The notes below the pieces were generated by a model. That model ran no database searches. It worked only from the letters and a program-made list of their open reading frames with translations, and was not told the origin of the DNA. Source: Lachnospiraceae bacterium AM93-12TA (GTDB lineage: Bacteria; Bacillota; Clostridia; Lachnospirales; Lachnospiraceae). From it: DNA of 64,000 nt. The DNA is taken from assembly GCA_027698105.1 (NCBI GenBank), contig JAQERH010000004.1:41944-105943 (forward strand), in the 5' to 3' direction. The position numbers and the translations under genes were made by a program. Shown here in pieces: positions 43,701 through 51,226 of this stretch (position 1 is its first letter; every line of letters starts with the position of its first letter).

Positions 43701-45721
43701 ATAGCTTTATCTTCATAATAATCCGGGGCGAACCATCCTCCGTCTACCATTTCTCCGTATCCAAGAGTGTTTTTTAATGCATTCAAACGGGAAATTCTGT
43801 TATGTCCATTGCCAATCGAATTATCCATACTGTTAGATAAGTCAATCGCCAGTACAATATCCAGTCCCTGCTGATCGCCTCCTGTCACACCCAAGTGCAG
43901 GCGGTAACTTCCATCTTCATTCTGTTCAATCTGCTTATAGTAGGTTCCCTCTGCTGGAATCATTCCGCTTAACGGAACTACTCCCGCCATCACCACAGCT
44001 TCCGTCTCATCGCTTCTGCTGCTCCTGAACAGCTTGAACGCTCTCTTCGGCTGTGCCTTCTTTACGGTTGCTCCTACTGCTGGAAGCATAGTCATGTTGA
44101 GGTAGGAGATTCCATCGTCCTCGCTGTCGTAGGCTACGGATACTTCGTCTGTGTAGTCCTCCTCTTCTTCAGCCTCTTCCTCTTCTTCCTCCATCATTTC
44201 CTGCCACTCTTCGAAGCTCATATCACCGAACTCGTCCTCCTCGAACTCTGCGTTCGGGTTTGGTCCCATTACCATAGGAAGGTTCAGGCTGGATTTGGAA
44301 AGCTTCGCGCTGTCGGAATCGGAACCGCCATTGTCGGAGCTGCTGCCGGAATTGCTGCTTCCTGAATTTCCGCTGTTGCTGCCTCCCTTGTCAGAGCTTC
44401 CTTTATCGGAGTTGCTGTCGGAACCGGAGTTTCCGCTGTTTCCGGAATTGCTGCTGCCGCTGCCGGAATCAGAACCGCCCTGGTGGGAATCGCCCTTATC
44501 GGAGCTGTCTCCCTTATCAGAGGAACTGCCCTCATCCTTGCCGCTTTCTGAGCTGCTGCCGGAATCGGAATTTCCGCTGTTTCCTGTATTTCCAGTGTTT
44601 CCACTGTTTCCACTGTCAGCGTTTCCATGATTGTCATTGCCGCTGTCAGAATCGGAACCATTATCTTCGGAGTTTCCTGTATTTCCATCATTTCCGGAAT
44701 CTGTATTTCCGTTCTCTGTATCTGAGGAGCCGTTATTCTCCTGCTGGCTGTCAGAACCGCCGCCTGTCTGACCGTCCTCCGGCTTTTCTGCTGGAGCTTC
44801 TGTATCTGCGCTGCCGCCGTTTCCGTCCTCTGTCTGACCGCCTTCTGTCTGGCTGTCATCAGAAGCGCCCTCGTCTGTCGGGTCGTCCTCAGAGTCGCTG
44901 CTGCTGTCTCCGGAACCGCTTCCAGAATCGCCGCCAGCGTCAGGAGAACCTGCCTCGTTGGCATCCTCTGCTGGCTGCTCTGCCGGGCCTTCTGTCTCTT
45001 CCTCAGTCTCTGCGTAAAGCTCTGTATGGCTTGGAACGACAATGTCGTCTGCATTCAGATTTTCAATATTCAGAGTGAAGGTTACGCTTCCATCGTCTGC
45101 GTTGACATACAGGAATACTAATTCCTCATTTCCTGTCAGAACGTAGCTTCTCTCTGCCGCATCGGAATCAGTAGCGTCAGAATCAGTTGCTTTAGCTGTT
45201 CCCTCTTCCTTCTCAAATGCCTCATAGGCTTCCTTTTCTACCCGGACGATAATATAGCCGTAAGCCTTATCGCTTCCGCCTGTCAGACGTCCGCCGTTTC
45301 CGTTATCACCGAAAAGAGTAAAGCTTCTGTAACCCTTAAACAGATCGCTGTAGCTCTCGTTTTTCCCCTCAGCATTCTTCATCAGCCGGATCTCTGAATC
45401 GAAATCAAACTCATATCCTGCTGAAATCACACGGATTGCCTCTTCCTTCAATTCTTCGCCGCTGATTGTCTCCTCCGGCATCAGAATCTCAGATGCATTA
45501 CTGTCTGTCGCTGTCGCATCGCTGGGAGTTGCCGCCATCAGCGCATCACTGGACGTGGCAATCTCTGCTGCGTACACGGCTGAATTCATGTTTGCCATGC
45601 ACATACAGAAAACAAGAAGCCATGCAACTGCTCGTCTGAAGCTTCTCTTCATGGGGCTGTTGCTTTTTGCACGCGACATTTTCTTTCTGAATTCCATATT
45701 TACCCCTGCCTTTCCTTCCAT
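40745..45721 (-). CDS. Giant secreted protein with two VWA domains and Ser/Gly/Asp-rich stalk
   Basis: The 1658-residue protein has a signal peptide (RRAVAWLLVFCMCMANMNSAVYA), a Thr/Ser/Asp-rich N-terminal part, a long Ser/Gly/Asp/Asn low-complexity stretch (about residues 235-485), an acidic patch, then two von Willebrand A domains. MIDAS motifs DLSNSMD (near 627) and DKSRSM (near 1097) are intact, with matching FLSDGKP and FLTDGEP sites. Each VWA is followed by a repeat ending in a DNVTI-like ISDQLSKFVTF or ITDTLSKYAEF segment. A SpaA-like region lies near the C terminus. There is no LPxTG. ATG 45721 is used; GTG 45724 and ATG 45697 are possible. I suggest a surface adhesin, perhaps the tip of a filament built from the downstream proteins. 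Confidence 0.88.
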   Translation of the reverse strand: MEGKAGVNMEFRKKMSRAKSNSPMKRSFRRAVAWLLVFCMCMANMNSAVYAAEIATSSDALMAATPSDATATDSNASEILMPEETISGEELKEEAIRVISAGYEFDFDSEIRLMKNAEGKNESYSDLFKGYRSFTLFGDNGNGGRLTGGSDKAYGYIIVRVEKEAYEAFEKEEGTAKATDSDATDSDAAERSYVLTGNEELVFLYVNADDGSVTFTLNIENLNADDIVVPSHTELYAETEEETEGPAEQPAEDANEAGSPDAGGDSGSGSGDSSSDSEDDPTDEGASDDSQTEGGQTEDGNGGSADTEAPAEKPEDGQTGGGSDSQQENNGSSDTENGNTDSGNDGNTGNSEDNGSDSDSGNDNHGNADSGNSGNTGNTGNSGNSDSGSSSESGKDEGSSSDKGDSSDKGDSHQGGSDSGSGSSNSGNSGNSGSDSNSDKGSSDKGGSNSGNSGSSNSGSSSDNGGSDSDSAKLSKSSLNLPMVMGPNPNAEFEEDEFGDMSFEEWQEMMEEEEEEAEEEEDYTDEVSVAYDSEDDGISYLNMTMLPAVGATVKKAQPKRAFKLFRSSRSDETEAVVMAGVVPLSGMIPAEGTYYKQIEQNEDGSYRLHLGVTGGDQQGLDIVLAIDLSNSMDNSIGNGHNRISRLNALKNTLGYGEMVDGGWFAPDYYEDKAIGFIDNLFEQSPNSRFSVVTYSTHSDTKLGWTGLGTNGSGKDQIKTIIGGLKADGGTNYEAGLCETMEILGKRGNSSNIPVVIFLSDGKPTYYYAPVDEFKEAEKESGSGGKIDENTGDGTILAAGKFHDEIEKMNGSVYTVGFGIPDLDGKWETDRWGNKYWQGEYNHYQPEQYLYAISQGLTWEADSEGKWIAPNENDGTTLETNGANAQELNEAFKKILANLKMTNVTISDQLSKFVTFKGNTEGASNVKVQTFTKDEKTGELVFKETLEEGKGYDRLEFNPETGTINLIFGENTKLKNGVIYELSFDIKVKDGVEIQPDDKVQGDPNTDYEDGNISSGKLGIKTNTEAYFSFGEDGTTKVYYPHPVIPASATYKPEHQKYIKDNGDGTYDLTLNVTSTKASSEEILTESVPADVLFLVDKSRSMVHRLDSKTEGKYEGSRAEAVNNALTIAIDTLGNYKDIQLGGYKWSNEPSGFFGWYGEAEQAKENLCLYWGTDKWIDYWGWQYAQGGDVEQGGTYPASALTAAVSKLKEDNRENVKKYIIFLTDGEPSERSEYGDSYTAVENLQALMPGTKLYAVGVTKDTNNTFMETVVREANGLGKYDSTDGLYINGSNEAEVNAALKQIADEIVNEVTNSTPGVTNVTITDTLSKYAEFAFDTSNLGNVRVTRKTAEGTVTTLSENQYTVDITDKTITLYLQNVNSESGKENELEKDVIYSITFPVKPTQEAKQDYQTDGGYYRAPNGGKQPNEFVGDAGTDAPDNSTSSGKPGFPTNENAKVTYTYDGSSSTVTYDHPVLQVPQTGQFVVQKLVEIDDNQTPLADAKFIINLEKTEVDGSQGQKFSSVALKNNETSPVVKTEGEARFKISEAVPMEYSLEGIKVFQKTADAGQQDITAERLANSILTVKPGDDLIVRLTNNLAHEGYFHSVDQVTNRTTGNPADPFTNDKSAAREAAESQPTADTGKRNKKVAEMEEEEGDPLV

Positions 45722-45973
45722 CACTCCAACTCAACCTCCTCTTTTTCTATCTAAAATTCGTGATTTTTATCAATTTCTTTTTTTCAGTTTTTTGTCAAAA
45801 TTCTTAACTTTTCCTGAATTCCTCTTCATTTTATTCGATTGCCAATCATAAAACCAATCACAAAAAGTCTCATTTTTATTTTTTCTGTTTTTTAGTGTCA
45901 GCATACAATCTTTCTATCCCCGGTCGAACCGATTTACCTCCCATTTCTCCAGGCTGGCGTTAAAATTGCGTAA
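45722..45973. other. AT-rich leader upstream of the VWA gene
   Basis: No gene is seen. It should hold the promoter of the VWA-BsaA-SipW array; on the minus strand a TTGACA occurs at about 45791-45796 but I could not assign a matching -10 box with confidence. Confidence 0.4.
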
Positions 45974-46013
45974 AAAAATGCCCATCCTGTCTCAAAACAG
46001 AATGGGCTGCGCC
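45974..46013. repeat. 40-bp direct repeat (terminator), left copy
   Basis: The sequence, starting AAAAATGCCCATCCTGTC and ending GGGCTGCGCC, forms a hairpin (GCCCAT/ATGGGC and CTGT/ACAG) with a T run on the minus strand. An identical 40-bp copy occurs at 46365-46404. Confidence 0.9.
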
Positions 46014-46026
46014 TTACTTTTTATAA

Positions 46027-46055
46027 TTGTCATAAGAAAAATTTTACTATATAAT
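46027..46055 (+). promoter_or_regulatory. Promoter of the small toxin gene
   Basis: TTGTCA (46027-46032) and TATAAT (46050-46055) are 17 bases apart. The near-consensus pair lies about 90 bases before the toxin start. Confidence 0.75.
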
Positions 46056-46143
46056 GAACACATGGGAAACCATAGAGCCAGGCGGCTTACCCTCCTACCT
46101 CGGAGGGGCTAACCCTCCAGACGAAAGAAAGGAGGGCCTGCCA

Positions 46144-46239
46144 ATGTATGTTACATATTCTGACTTAATTCAGATTGGAATATTCATTGTTGCCCTTGTC
46201 AGTCTTTGTTACGAGATTTTCAGGGACAAAAGAAAATAG
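46144..46239 (+). CDS. Putative holin-like (Hol_Tox) type I toxin, 31 aa
   Basis: The peptide MYVTYSDLIQIGIFIVAL then VSLCYEIFRDKRK has one hydrophobic helix and a basic tail, the pattern of Hol_Tox/type I toxins of Firmicutes (members begin M-x-TYSDL). AAAGGAGG lies eight bases before the ATG. The leader contains CCCTCC blocks that could pair with that site. Leader 46080-46094 is complementary, with one mismatch, to 46293-46307 in the 3' region, allowing the mRNA ends to pair. An overlapping antisense RNA is expected on the minus strand but its promoter was not identified. A longer in-frame reading from 46054 is leader, not protein. Confidence 0.78.
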   Translation: MYVTYSDLIQIGIFIVALVSLCYEIFRDKRK

Positions 46240-46293
46240 CCGCCACTACTCGCACTAGTGACGGCCTAACGTAAGTTAAGTAAATCATTATTG

Positions 46294-46325
46294 AGGGTAA
46301 GCCACCTCTGTGGTCTTCCCTTTTT
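46294..46325 (+). terminator. 3' hairpin of the toxin mRNA
   Basis: GGGTAAGCCAC and GTGGTCTTCCC form an imperfect stem followed by TTTTT. The 5' arm is also the segment complementary to the toxin leader. Confidence 0.6.
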
Positions 46326-46364
46326 CTGTCTTTAATATATCATATTTCCCAGCAGGATACAAGC

Positions 46365-46404
46365 AAAAATGCCCATCCTGTCTCAAAACAGAATGGGCTG
46401 CGCC
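46365..46404. repeat. 40-bp direct repeat (terminator), right copy
   Basis: It is identical to 45974-46013 and lies just after the stop of the minus-strand SARP regulator, for which it is a suitable terminator. Confidence 0.9.
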
Positions 46405-46422
46405 CGCATTTCTTATTCGCGC

Positions 46423-47649
46423 TTAAAAATCCAGCATTCCTCCCATGCCACCCGCATATGTGACGTCTGTAGAAATAACTACCTCTGCCTGTTTGCCGGA
46501 GAGTTCTCGGAAGTTCCGGCAGATTCTCTTTCCCACCACTTCGCTGTTTTCCTCCCCTACTCCTGTAAGCAGAATTAAATACTGGGATGCGCTGTATTTG
46601 GCATAGACGTCGCTCCTTCTGAGAGCGCGTCCAATGGTCTTTCTAAGAAGCTCGGAGCGAACTCTCAGCTTCTCCTGATTCTGAATGACTTTCCCCTCGT
46701 AGTCTGTAATCGTACACAGCATCAGGCAGAAGGGCTGTCCGTTTCTCTCACTGCGCCGGGCTGACAGACGGTAAATATCAATAAAGCTTGGCAGAGAGCA
46801 ATAATAGGCATTGATTTTCTCATCCTCCTGCTCTCTTAACTCTGCCCTGATATTCTTCAGCACGTCCGGGCGGTTGACAAACTGGCGGCTCATAGTTTTA
46901 TAACATTCCAGCATTTTATCGGAAGGCGGGAGTCCCATCTCCTCAGAATACCGTTTGGCCGTATTGTCATAGAGAAGGAATGCCTCTTTATATCGTCCCA
47001 TATAGGTCATGCTTTCGATCTGGCCCACCTGCCAGTTATCGAAGGGGTACACCTGAGCTGCCTGGCGGTACAGCTGATACATACCCGGATAATCCTTCTG
47101 ACCTTTCATATAATCGCCCAGCCAGGAAACGGCTTTCTCATACATCCGCTTAAACCGCAGGCTCTCTACAATGACCCAGTTTTCTGTGGAAATCGAGATC
47201 AGCAGCTCGCCCTGATACAGCTCCTCCGCCTTCTTATAATACTGAAAGGCCTCCTTCTCCTGCTGCCTCTTTTTATCTCCCATTTCCACCAGGCGCTCAA
47301 ATTCCCTGGCGTCTACCCACACAGGAATTTCCCGATCCCAGAAGTAAACGCCGTCCTGATTGATGACGTAGAGTGATTTCGGGAATCCGCTCTCCGCCAG
47401 AACCTTGCGGAGACGGTAAATCAGGTTATTGAGACTGTTGTTCAGACTGGACAGGGAATCCCGGTCATAAAGCATTCCCGCCAGATCGTCCCTGGTCACT
47501 CCCTTCTCCCCTGCCAGCCATACGATCTGCAGAAGCTGGATCAGCTTCGAAGAGCTGTTTCTCCCCAGGGACAGGATCTGATCTCCGTATTCCACAGAAA
47601 ATCGCCCCAGCATATAGACCGATAATACGTTTTTTCTGTTCTGAGCCAC
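46423..47649 (-). CDS. SARP/BTAD-type transcriptional regulator with degenerate GGDEF-like tail
   Basis: The 408-residue protein has an N-terminal winged-helix (about 10-110, SVYMLGRFSVEYGDQ, NSLNNLIYRLRKVL), a bacterial transcriptional activation (BTAD, TPR-like) domain (about 115-270) and a C-terminal domain that looks like a nucleotide cyclase fold, with DVYAKYSASQYLILL in the place of DxxxRYGGDEF. The catalytic GGDEF is therefore lost, so the domain probably binds rather than makes a ligand. GTG 47649 is the start. It stands upstream of the SipW-BsaA array in the same direction and is the obvious candidate for its control. Confidence 0.82.
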   Translation of the reverse strand: MAQNRKNVLSVYMLGRFSVEYGDQILSLGRNSSSKLIQLLQIVWLAGEKGVTRDDLAGMLYDRDSLSSLNNSLNNLIYRLRKVLAESGFPKSLYVINQDGVYFWDREIPVWVDAREFERLVEMGDKKRQQEKEAFQYYKKAEELYQGELLISISTENWVIVESLRFKRMYEKAVSWLGDYMKGQKDYPGMYQLYRQAAQVYPFDNWQVGQIESMTYMGRYKEAFLLYDNTAKRYSEEMGLPPSDKMLECYKTMSRQFVNRPDVLKNIRAELREQEDEKINAYYCSLPSFIDIYRLSARRSERNGQPFCLMLCTITDYEGKVIQNQEKLRVRSELLRKTIGRALRRSDVYAKYSASQYLILLTGVGEENSEVVGKRICRNFRELSGKQAEVVISTDVTYAGGMGGMLDF

Positions 47650-47779
47650 AAGATCCCCCCTTTTCTTCTATTTTTAATCATATCGCAAAAATCAGTCTTC
47701 GTCCAGTCACATTCTGTAAAGTTTTATTTTATTTATGTAAACTTATTATGTCTTTAAAAGTTTGATCGAAGCGCTTCTC

Positions 47780-47808
47780 TTGACACTCTATAAGCAGGGT
47801 GATAGTAT
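47780..47808 (+). promoter_or_regulatory. thrH promoter
   Basis: TTGACA (47780-47785) and TAGTAT (47803-47808) are 17 bases apart, about 30 bases before thrH. Confidence 0.65.
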
Positions 47809-47837
47809 TAAAAAAATGATTAGAGGAGGACATGAGT

Positions 47838-48440
47838 ATGTATATTGTATGCCTTGATATGGAGGGAGTTCTGGTCCCTGAGATATGGATTGCGTTTGCC
47901 GAGGCCAGCGGTATCCCGGAGCTGAAACGCACCACCAGAGACGAACCGGATTACAATAAGCTGATGCGGTGGAGACTGGATGTGCTGAAAGAGCACGGGC
48001 TGGGACTGCCTGAGATTCAGAAAACTATTTCCCAGATCGATCCGCTGCCGGGAGCCAAGGAGTTCTTAGATGAGCTGCGTTCCTTTACCCAGGTCATCGT
48101 ACTCAGCGATACGTTTGAGGAGTTCGCCATGCCCCTGATGAAAAAACTGGGATATCCGGCTCTGTTCTGCAATTCCCTCAGCGTGGATCCAGACGGAACT
48201 ATCACAGATTTCCACATGCGGGTGGAAAATTCCAAGCTGACCACTGTGAAGGCTCTTCAGTCCATCGGTTTTGATACCATCGCCAGCGGTGACAGTTACA
48301 ATGATCTGGGCATGATTCAGGCCAGCAAGGCCGGATTCCTCTTTAAGAGTCCTGAGAGCATCCGGGCTTCTGTACCGGAGATTCCTGCCTTCGATACCTT
48401 TGATGAACTGCTGCAGGCTATCAAACAGGCCATGGTATAG
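47838..48440 (+). CDS. thrH: ThrH: phosphoserine phosphatase/homoserine phosphotransferase
   Basis: The 200-residue HAD-family enzyme matches ThrH: MYIVCLDMEGVLVPEIW carries the nucleophile Asp, VIVLSDTFEEFA is HAD motif II, and ASGDSYNDLGM is motif IV. ThrH dephosphorylates phosphoserine and can transfer phosphate to homoserine. ATG 47838 has GGAGG eight bases upstream; the ATG six bases earlier is too close to it. No other serine or threonine gene is adjacent. Its upstream neighbour, on the other strand, is the SARP regulator. Confidence 0.93.
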   Translation: MYIVCLDMEGVLVPEIWIAFAEASGIPELKRTTRDEPDYNKLMRWRLDVLKEHGLGLPEIQKTISQIDPLPGAKEFLDELRSFTQVIVLSDTFEEFAMPLMKKLGYPALFCNSLSVDPDGTITDFHMRVENSKLTTVKALQSIGFDTIASGDSYNDLGMIQASKAGFLFKSPESIRASVPEIPAFDTFDELLQAIKQAMV

Positions 48441-48670
48441 GTTTCGTTATAATTTCTTTATGAATCCGTAAGATTGGTTTAGAAGTTTTTTAGAGACTGG
48501 ACAAATATTAGACACATTTATCGGTTATTATAATCATGTAAACAACAAGAGGCCAATGAACATAGAAACAGCGCGCATCATTTCATTGGACTCGCCTAAC
48601 AATTATTTCCTTTATATAGATTTTCTGAAACCCCTTTTTCCTTTCCCCCTTTTATGTTTCAGAAAAAAAC
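48441..48670. other. Intergenic region between convergent thrH and map
   Basis: No gene is seen. The stretch contains an inverted CCAATGA/TCATTGG pair near 48553-48589 of unknown meaning, followed by the shared terminator. Confidence 0.4.
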
Positions 48671-48713
48671 GGGAGCACTGCAGAGAGCGACGTAAGCGTC
48701 GGGCAGCGCTCCT
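48671..48713. terminator. Bidirectional terminator between thrH and map
   Basis: GGAGC and CTGC pair with GCAG and GCTCC around an inner GCGACG/CGTCG stem, with T runs on both sides. Confidence 0.75.
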
Positions 48714-48737
48714 CTTTTTTATTCTTTTCTATGCAGT

Positions 48738-49610
48738 TTACCAGCACAGCACCTCGTGGCCTGTTTCTGTCACCAGTACCATAATTTCCCACTGGGCGGA
48801 GGGCTTTCCGTCCTCTGTATACACACCCCAGCCGTCATTATCGTCTACATAGACCTCACAGCCTCCCATATTGACCATAGGCTCAATGGTAAATACCATA
48901 CCTGGAGCCATCATAATACCGGTTCCCGGCTCTCCGATGTAGCCTACCCAGGGATCCTCGTGGAATTCCAGACCCACGCCATGGCCTCCGATCTCCCGGA
49001 CCACACTGTAGCCATTTTTAACTGCGTGCTCATGAACGGCATGAGCCATATCCCCCAGAAATCCCCAGGGTTTTACCTGCTCAAGACCTTTTTCCACACA
49101 TTCCTTCGTCACATCCACCAGTTTTTTCTTTTCCGGACTCACCTCTCCGATGCAGAACATGCGGGAGGAATCGGAATAATATCCCTTGTAAATGGTGGAA
49201 ACGTCCACATTGATAATATCTCCGTCCTTTAATACTACGTTTTCCGATGGGATACCGTGGCACACCTGATCGTCAATGGAGGTGCAGACGCTCTTGGGAA
49301 ATCCCTGATATCCCAGCGGCGCCGGAATTCCTCCCCGCCTTGTCGTCTCCTCATAGACCCATTTGTCAATTTCCTCAGTGGTCACTCCCGCCTTGATGTG
49401 CTCCGCTACATAGTCCAGCACAGCAATATTAATCTTACAGCTCTCCCGGATTCCCTCTAACTGCTCCGGAGTCTTGATCATATCGTGGGAAGGAATAAAA
49501 TGGCCCTCTCTGGCCGCCTCCTCCAGTTTTTCGTCAAACGCCTGATGGCAGTGCTTGTATTTCTTCTGGCTGCCGCACCAGCAGGCGTCATTTCTTCCAA
49601 GTTTCTTCAT
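48738..49610 (-). CDS. map: Type I methionine aminopeptidase with SEC-C zinc motif
   Basis: Map removes the initiator methionine from new proteins. The 290-residue enzyme has an N-terminal SEC-C type zinc motif (CWCGSQKKYKHCH, residues 10-22), a frequent addition in clostridial Map, and the pita-bread fold with metal ligands in DVSTIYKGYYSDSSRM (two Asp), HGVGLEFHEDP (His), FTIEPM (Glu) and the last Glu in AQWEIMVLVT. It is a single gene in this region with its own terminator. Confidence 0.96.
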   Translation of the reverse strand: MKKLGRNDACWCGSQKKYKHCHQAFDEKLEEAAREGHFIPSHDMIKTPEQLEGIRESCKINIAVLDYVAEHIKAGVTTEEIDKWVYEETTRRGGIPAPLGYQGFPKSVCTSIDDQVCHGIPSENVVLKDGDIINVDVSTIYKGYYSDSSRMFCIGEVSPEKKKLVDVTKECVEKGLEQVKPWGFLGDMAHAVHEHAVKNGYSVVREIGGHGVGLEFHEDPWVGYIGEPGTGIMMAPGMVFTIEPMVNMGGCEVYVDDNDGWGVYTEDGKPSAQWEIMVLVTETGHEVLCW

Positions 49611-49723
49611 GGTTCAGCGCTTCCCTTCTTTATTATAAATAATTAAATTAACCGCAATACTTGAAGTCTATCACATGAAAAGATAAAAAGCAAATTGCAG
49701 ATTTGATCGGAGGAGAGCGACCG

Positions 49724-49764
49724 GAAATTTTCCCTGTTCCAGTTGAAAGTCACAGGAAAATTTC
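49724..49764. repeat. Hairpin element C with shared loop core
   Basis: GAAATTTTCC pairs with GGAAAATTTC. The loop on the minus strand reads GTGACTTTCAACTGGAAC, matching the core of the family. Confidence 0.8.
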
Positions 49765-49802
49765 TGTTCGCCCCTTAGCCGCTGCAATCTGTGAAAAAAG
49801 AA

Positions 49803-49843
49803 GAGAGGAAAGTTTTCCGGCGACTAAGCTTTTGGTGGAGCAT
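49803..49843. repeat. Half element H (5' arm and loop only)
   Basis: These 41 bases differ at a single base from the 5' arm and loop of element G at 49959-49996 and its flank (GAGAGGAAAGTTTTCC, then GCGACTAAGC and TTTTGGTGGAGCAT), but the 3' arm is missing. Confidence 0.75.
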
Positions 49844-49952
49844 CTCCCTGCGTATTTATATAAAACACATTCAGCTGATATAAGTGATAATGGCGAGGCT
49901 TTCGCAACGAGGTTCGCGCTTATTTCCGCCATCCGGAGTCGCTCTGAGAGAA

Positions 49953-50016
49953 GGAGAGAGGAAAGTTTTCCAGCGACTAAGCTTTTGGTGGAGCATGGAA
50001 AACTTTCCCTCTCTCC
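49953..50016. repeat. Hairpin element G with shared loop core
   Basis: A 19-bp stem (GGAGAGAGGAAAGTTTTCC and its complement with one bulged C) encloses the loop AGCGACTAAGCTTTTGGTGGAGC. It stands 98 bases before the histidine kinase start; the 503-base gap 49611-50113 holds elements C, H and G and no gene. The open frame that runs through them is non-coding. Confidence 0.8.
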
Positions 50017-50113
50017 CTCTCCCCAACATCTTATCATCTTTTTTACTGAATTTTCCTGTAAAATCAGGTATAATAAACAGATTATCAATAGTTATGACAG
50101 GAGTGTATTCATT

Positions 50114-51226
50114 ATGAACAGACATGAGGAGAGGCTGCGGCATTTTCCGACTCCGAAAACCAGAGCGGCCAATATCGCCGTTACGCTGGCGTTTCTTTCT
50201 ATCGCTACCGCTGTCTCGTTTTTCTTTTTTACAAAAATGAAAGAACCTGCCTCCAGCATCAGCTTGTGCTACATTCTGGCTCTCTTTCTGACAGCCAGGT
50301 ATACAACAGGCTATTTTTATGGGGTTCTGTCAGCTTTGATCAGCGTAGGATGTGTGAATTTTCTCTTTACCTACCCGTATTTCGAGCTGAATTTTACCTT
50401 GAGCGGTTATCCTATGAGCTTTATTGCCATGTTTACGATTTCCACTATTACCAGCGCCCTGACCACGAATATCAAGGAGCAGGCCCGGATTATCTCGGAG
50501 CGTGAAAAGCTTTTAATGGATGCTGAAAAGGAAAAAATGAGGGCCAACCTGCTGCGGGCCATTTCCCATGACCTGCGTACTCCCCTCACCAGTATTATCG
50601 GTTCCAGCACCGTCTACCTGGAAAATGAAGCCAGCCTGGCAGAGGCGGAAAAAAAGGCCCTGGTAAGCCACATTTTAGAGGATTCCAACTGGCTGCTGAA
50701 TATGGTGGAAAACCTGCTTTCCGTCACCCGAATTAACAATGAAACGGCTAAGGTCAACACCTCCATGGAACCGGTGGAAGAAGTAATGGGAGAGGCTGTC
50801 AGCCGTCTGAAAAAACGAATTCCTGACGCGCCTGTCCAGGTCCGGGTTCCGGATGAAATTTTGATTATCCCTATGGACGCTATCTTAATCGAGCAGGTTC
50901 TCATTAATCTGATGGAAAATGCAGTGGTGCATTCCAAAAGCTCCAAACCGATTGAATGCTTTGCAGATTCATCACCGAACTTCGTCACCTTCCACGTAAG
51001 GGACTATGGAGTCGGCATTCCCCCGGAGAAGCTGAATACGATCTTTGACGGCTCCTCCTCCACTGCCAGCACATCCACGGACGGAAGAAAGGGCATGGGT
51101 ATCGGCCTTTCTATCTGCAAAACCATCATAAACGCCCATGGCGGCACCCTGGCTGCCCTCAACCACCCCGATGGGGCGGAATTTTATTTTACACTTCCAA
51201 AGGAGGACTCAAGCATTGTCTCATAA
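50114..51226 (+). CDS. KdpD-like sensor histidine kinase, N-terminal domains absent
   Basis: The 370-residue kinase has four hydrophobic segments (about 20-110, DUF4118-like), a HisKA domain with AISHDLRTPLTSIIGSS (phospho-His near residue 153), and a HATPase domain with LINLMENAVVHS (N box), VRDYGVGIPPEK (G1) and GRKGMGIGLSICKTI (G2). It corresponds to the C-terminal half of KdpD without the KdpD and universal-stress domains. ATG 50114 (MNRHEERLRHF) follows AGGAG. The longer reading from 49703 runs through the repeat elements. The stop overlaps the response regulator by 11 bases. No kdpFABC pump genes are adjacent. Confidence 0.92.
   Translation: MNRHEERLRHFPTPKTRAANIAVTLAFLSIATAVSFFFFTKMKEPASSISLCYILALFLTARYTTGYFYGVLSALISVGCVNFLFTYPYFELNFTLSGYPMSFIAMFTISTITSALTTNIKEQARIISEREKLLMDAEKEKMRANLLRAISHDLRTPLTSIIGSSTVYLENEASLAEAEKKALVSHILEDSNWLLNMVENLLSVTRINNETAKVNTSMEPVEEVMGEAVSRLKKRIPDAPVQVRVPDEILIIPMDAILIEQVLINLMENAVVHSKSSKPIECFADSSPNFVTFHVRDYGVGIPPEKLNTIFDGSSSTASTSTDGRKGMGIGLSICKTIINAHGGTLAALNHPDGAEFYFTLPKEDSSIVS

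Noticed and set aside
44284..45054. 256-residue frame and other frames inside the VWA gene
   Set aside because: They are shadows of the Ser/Gly/Asp low-complexity region in other frames; no ribosome site or family resemblance.
46054..46143. 30-residue N-terminal extension of the small toxin
   Set aside because: The first ATG overlaps the -10 box; the stretch is the structured leader, and the ribosome site lies inside it.
49703..50113. N-terminal extension of the KdpD-like kinase (137 residues)
   Set aside because: It is translated from the hairpin elements C, H and G with duplicated sequence; ATG 50114 has a ribosome site and the right family start.
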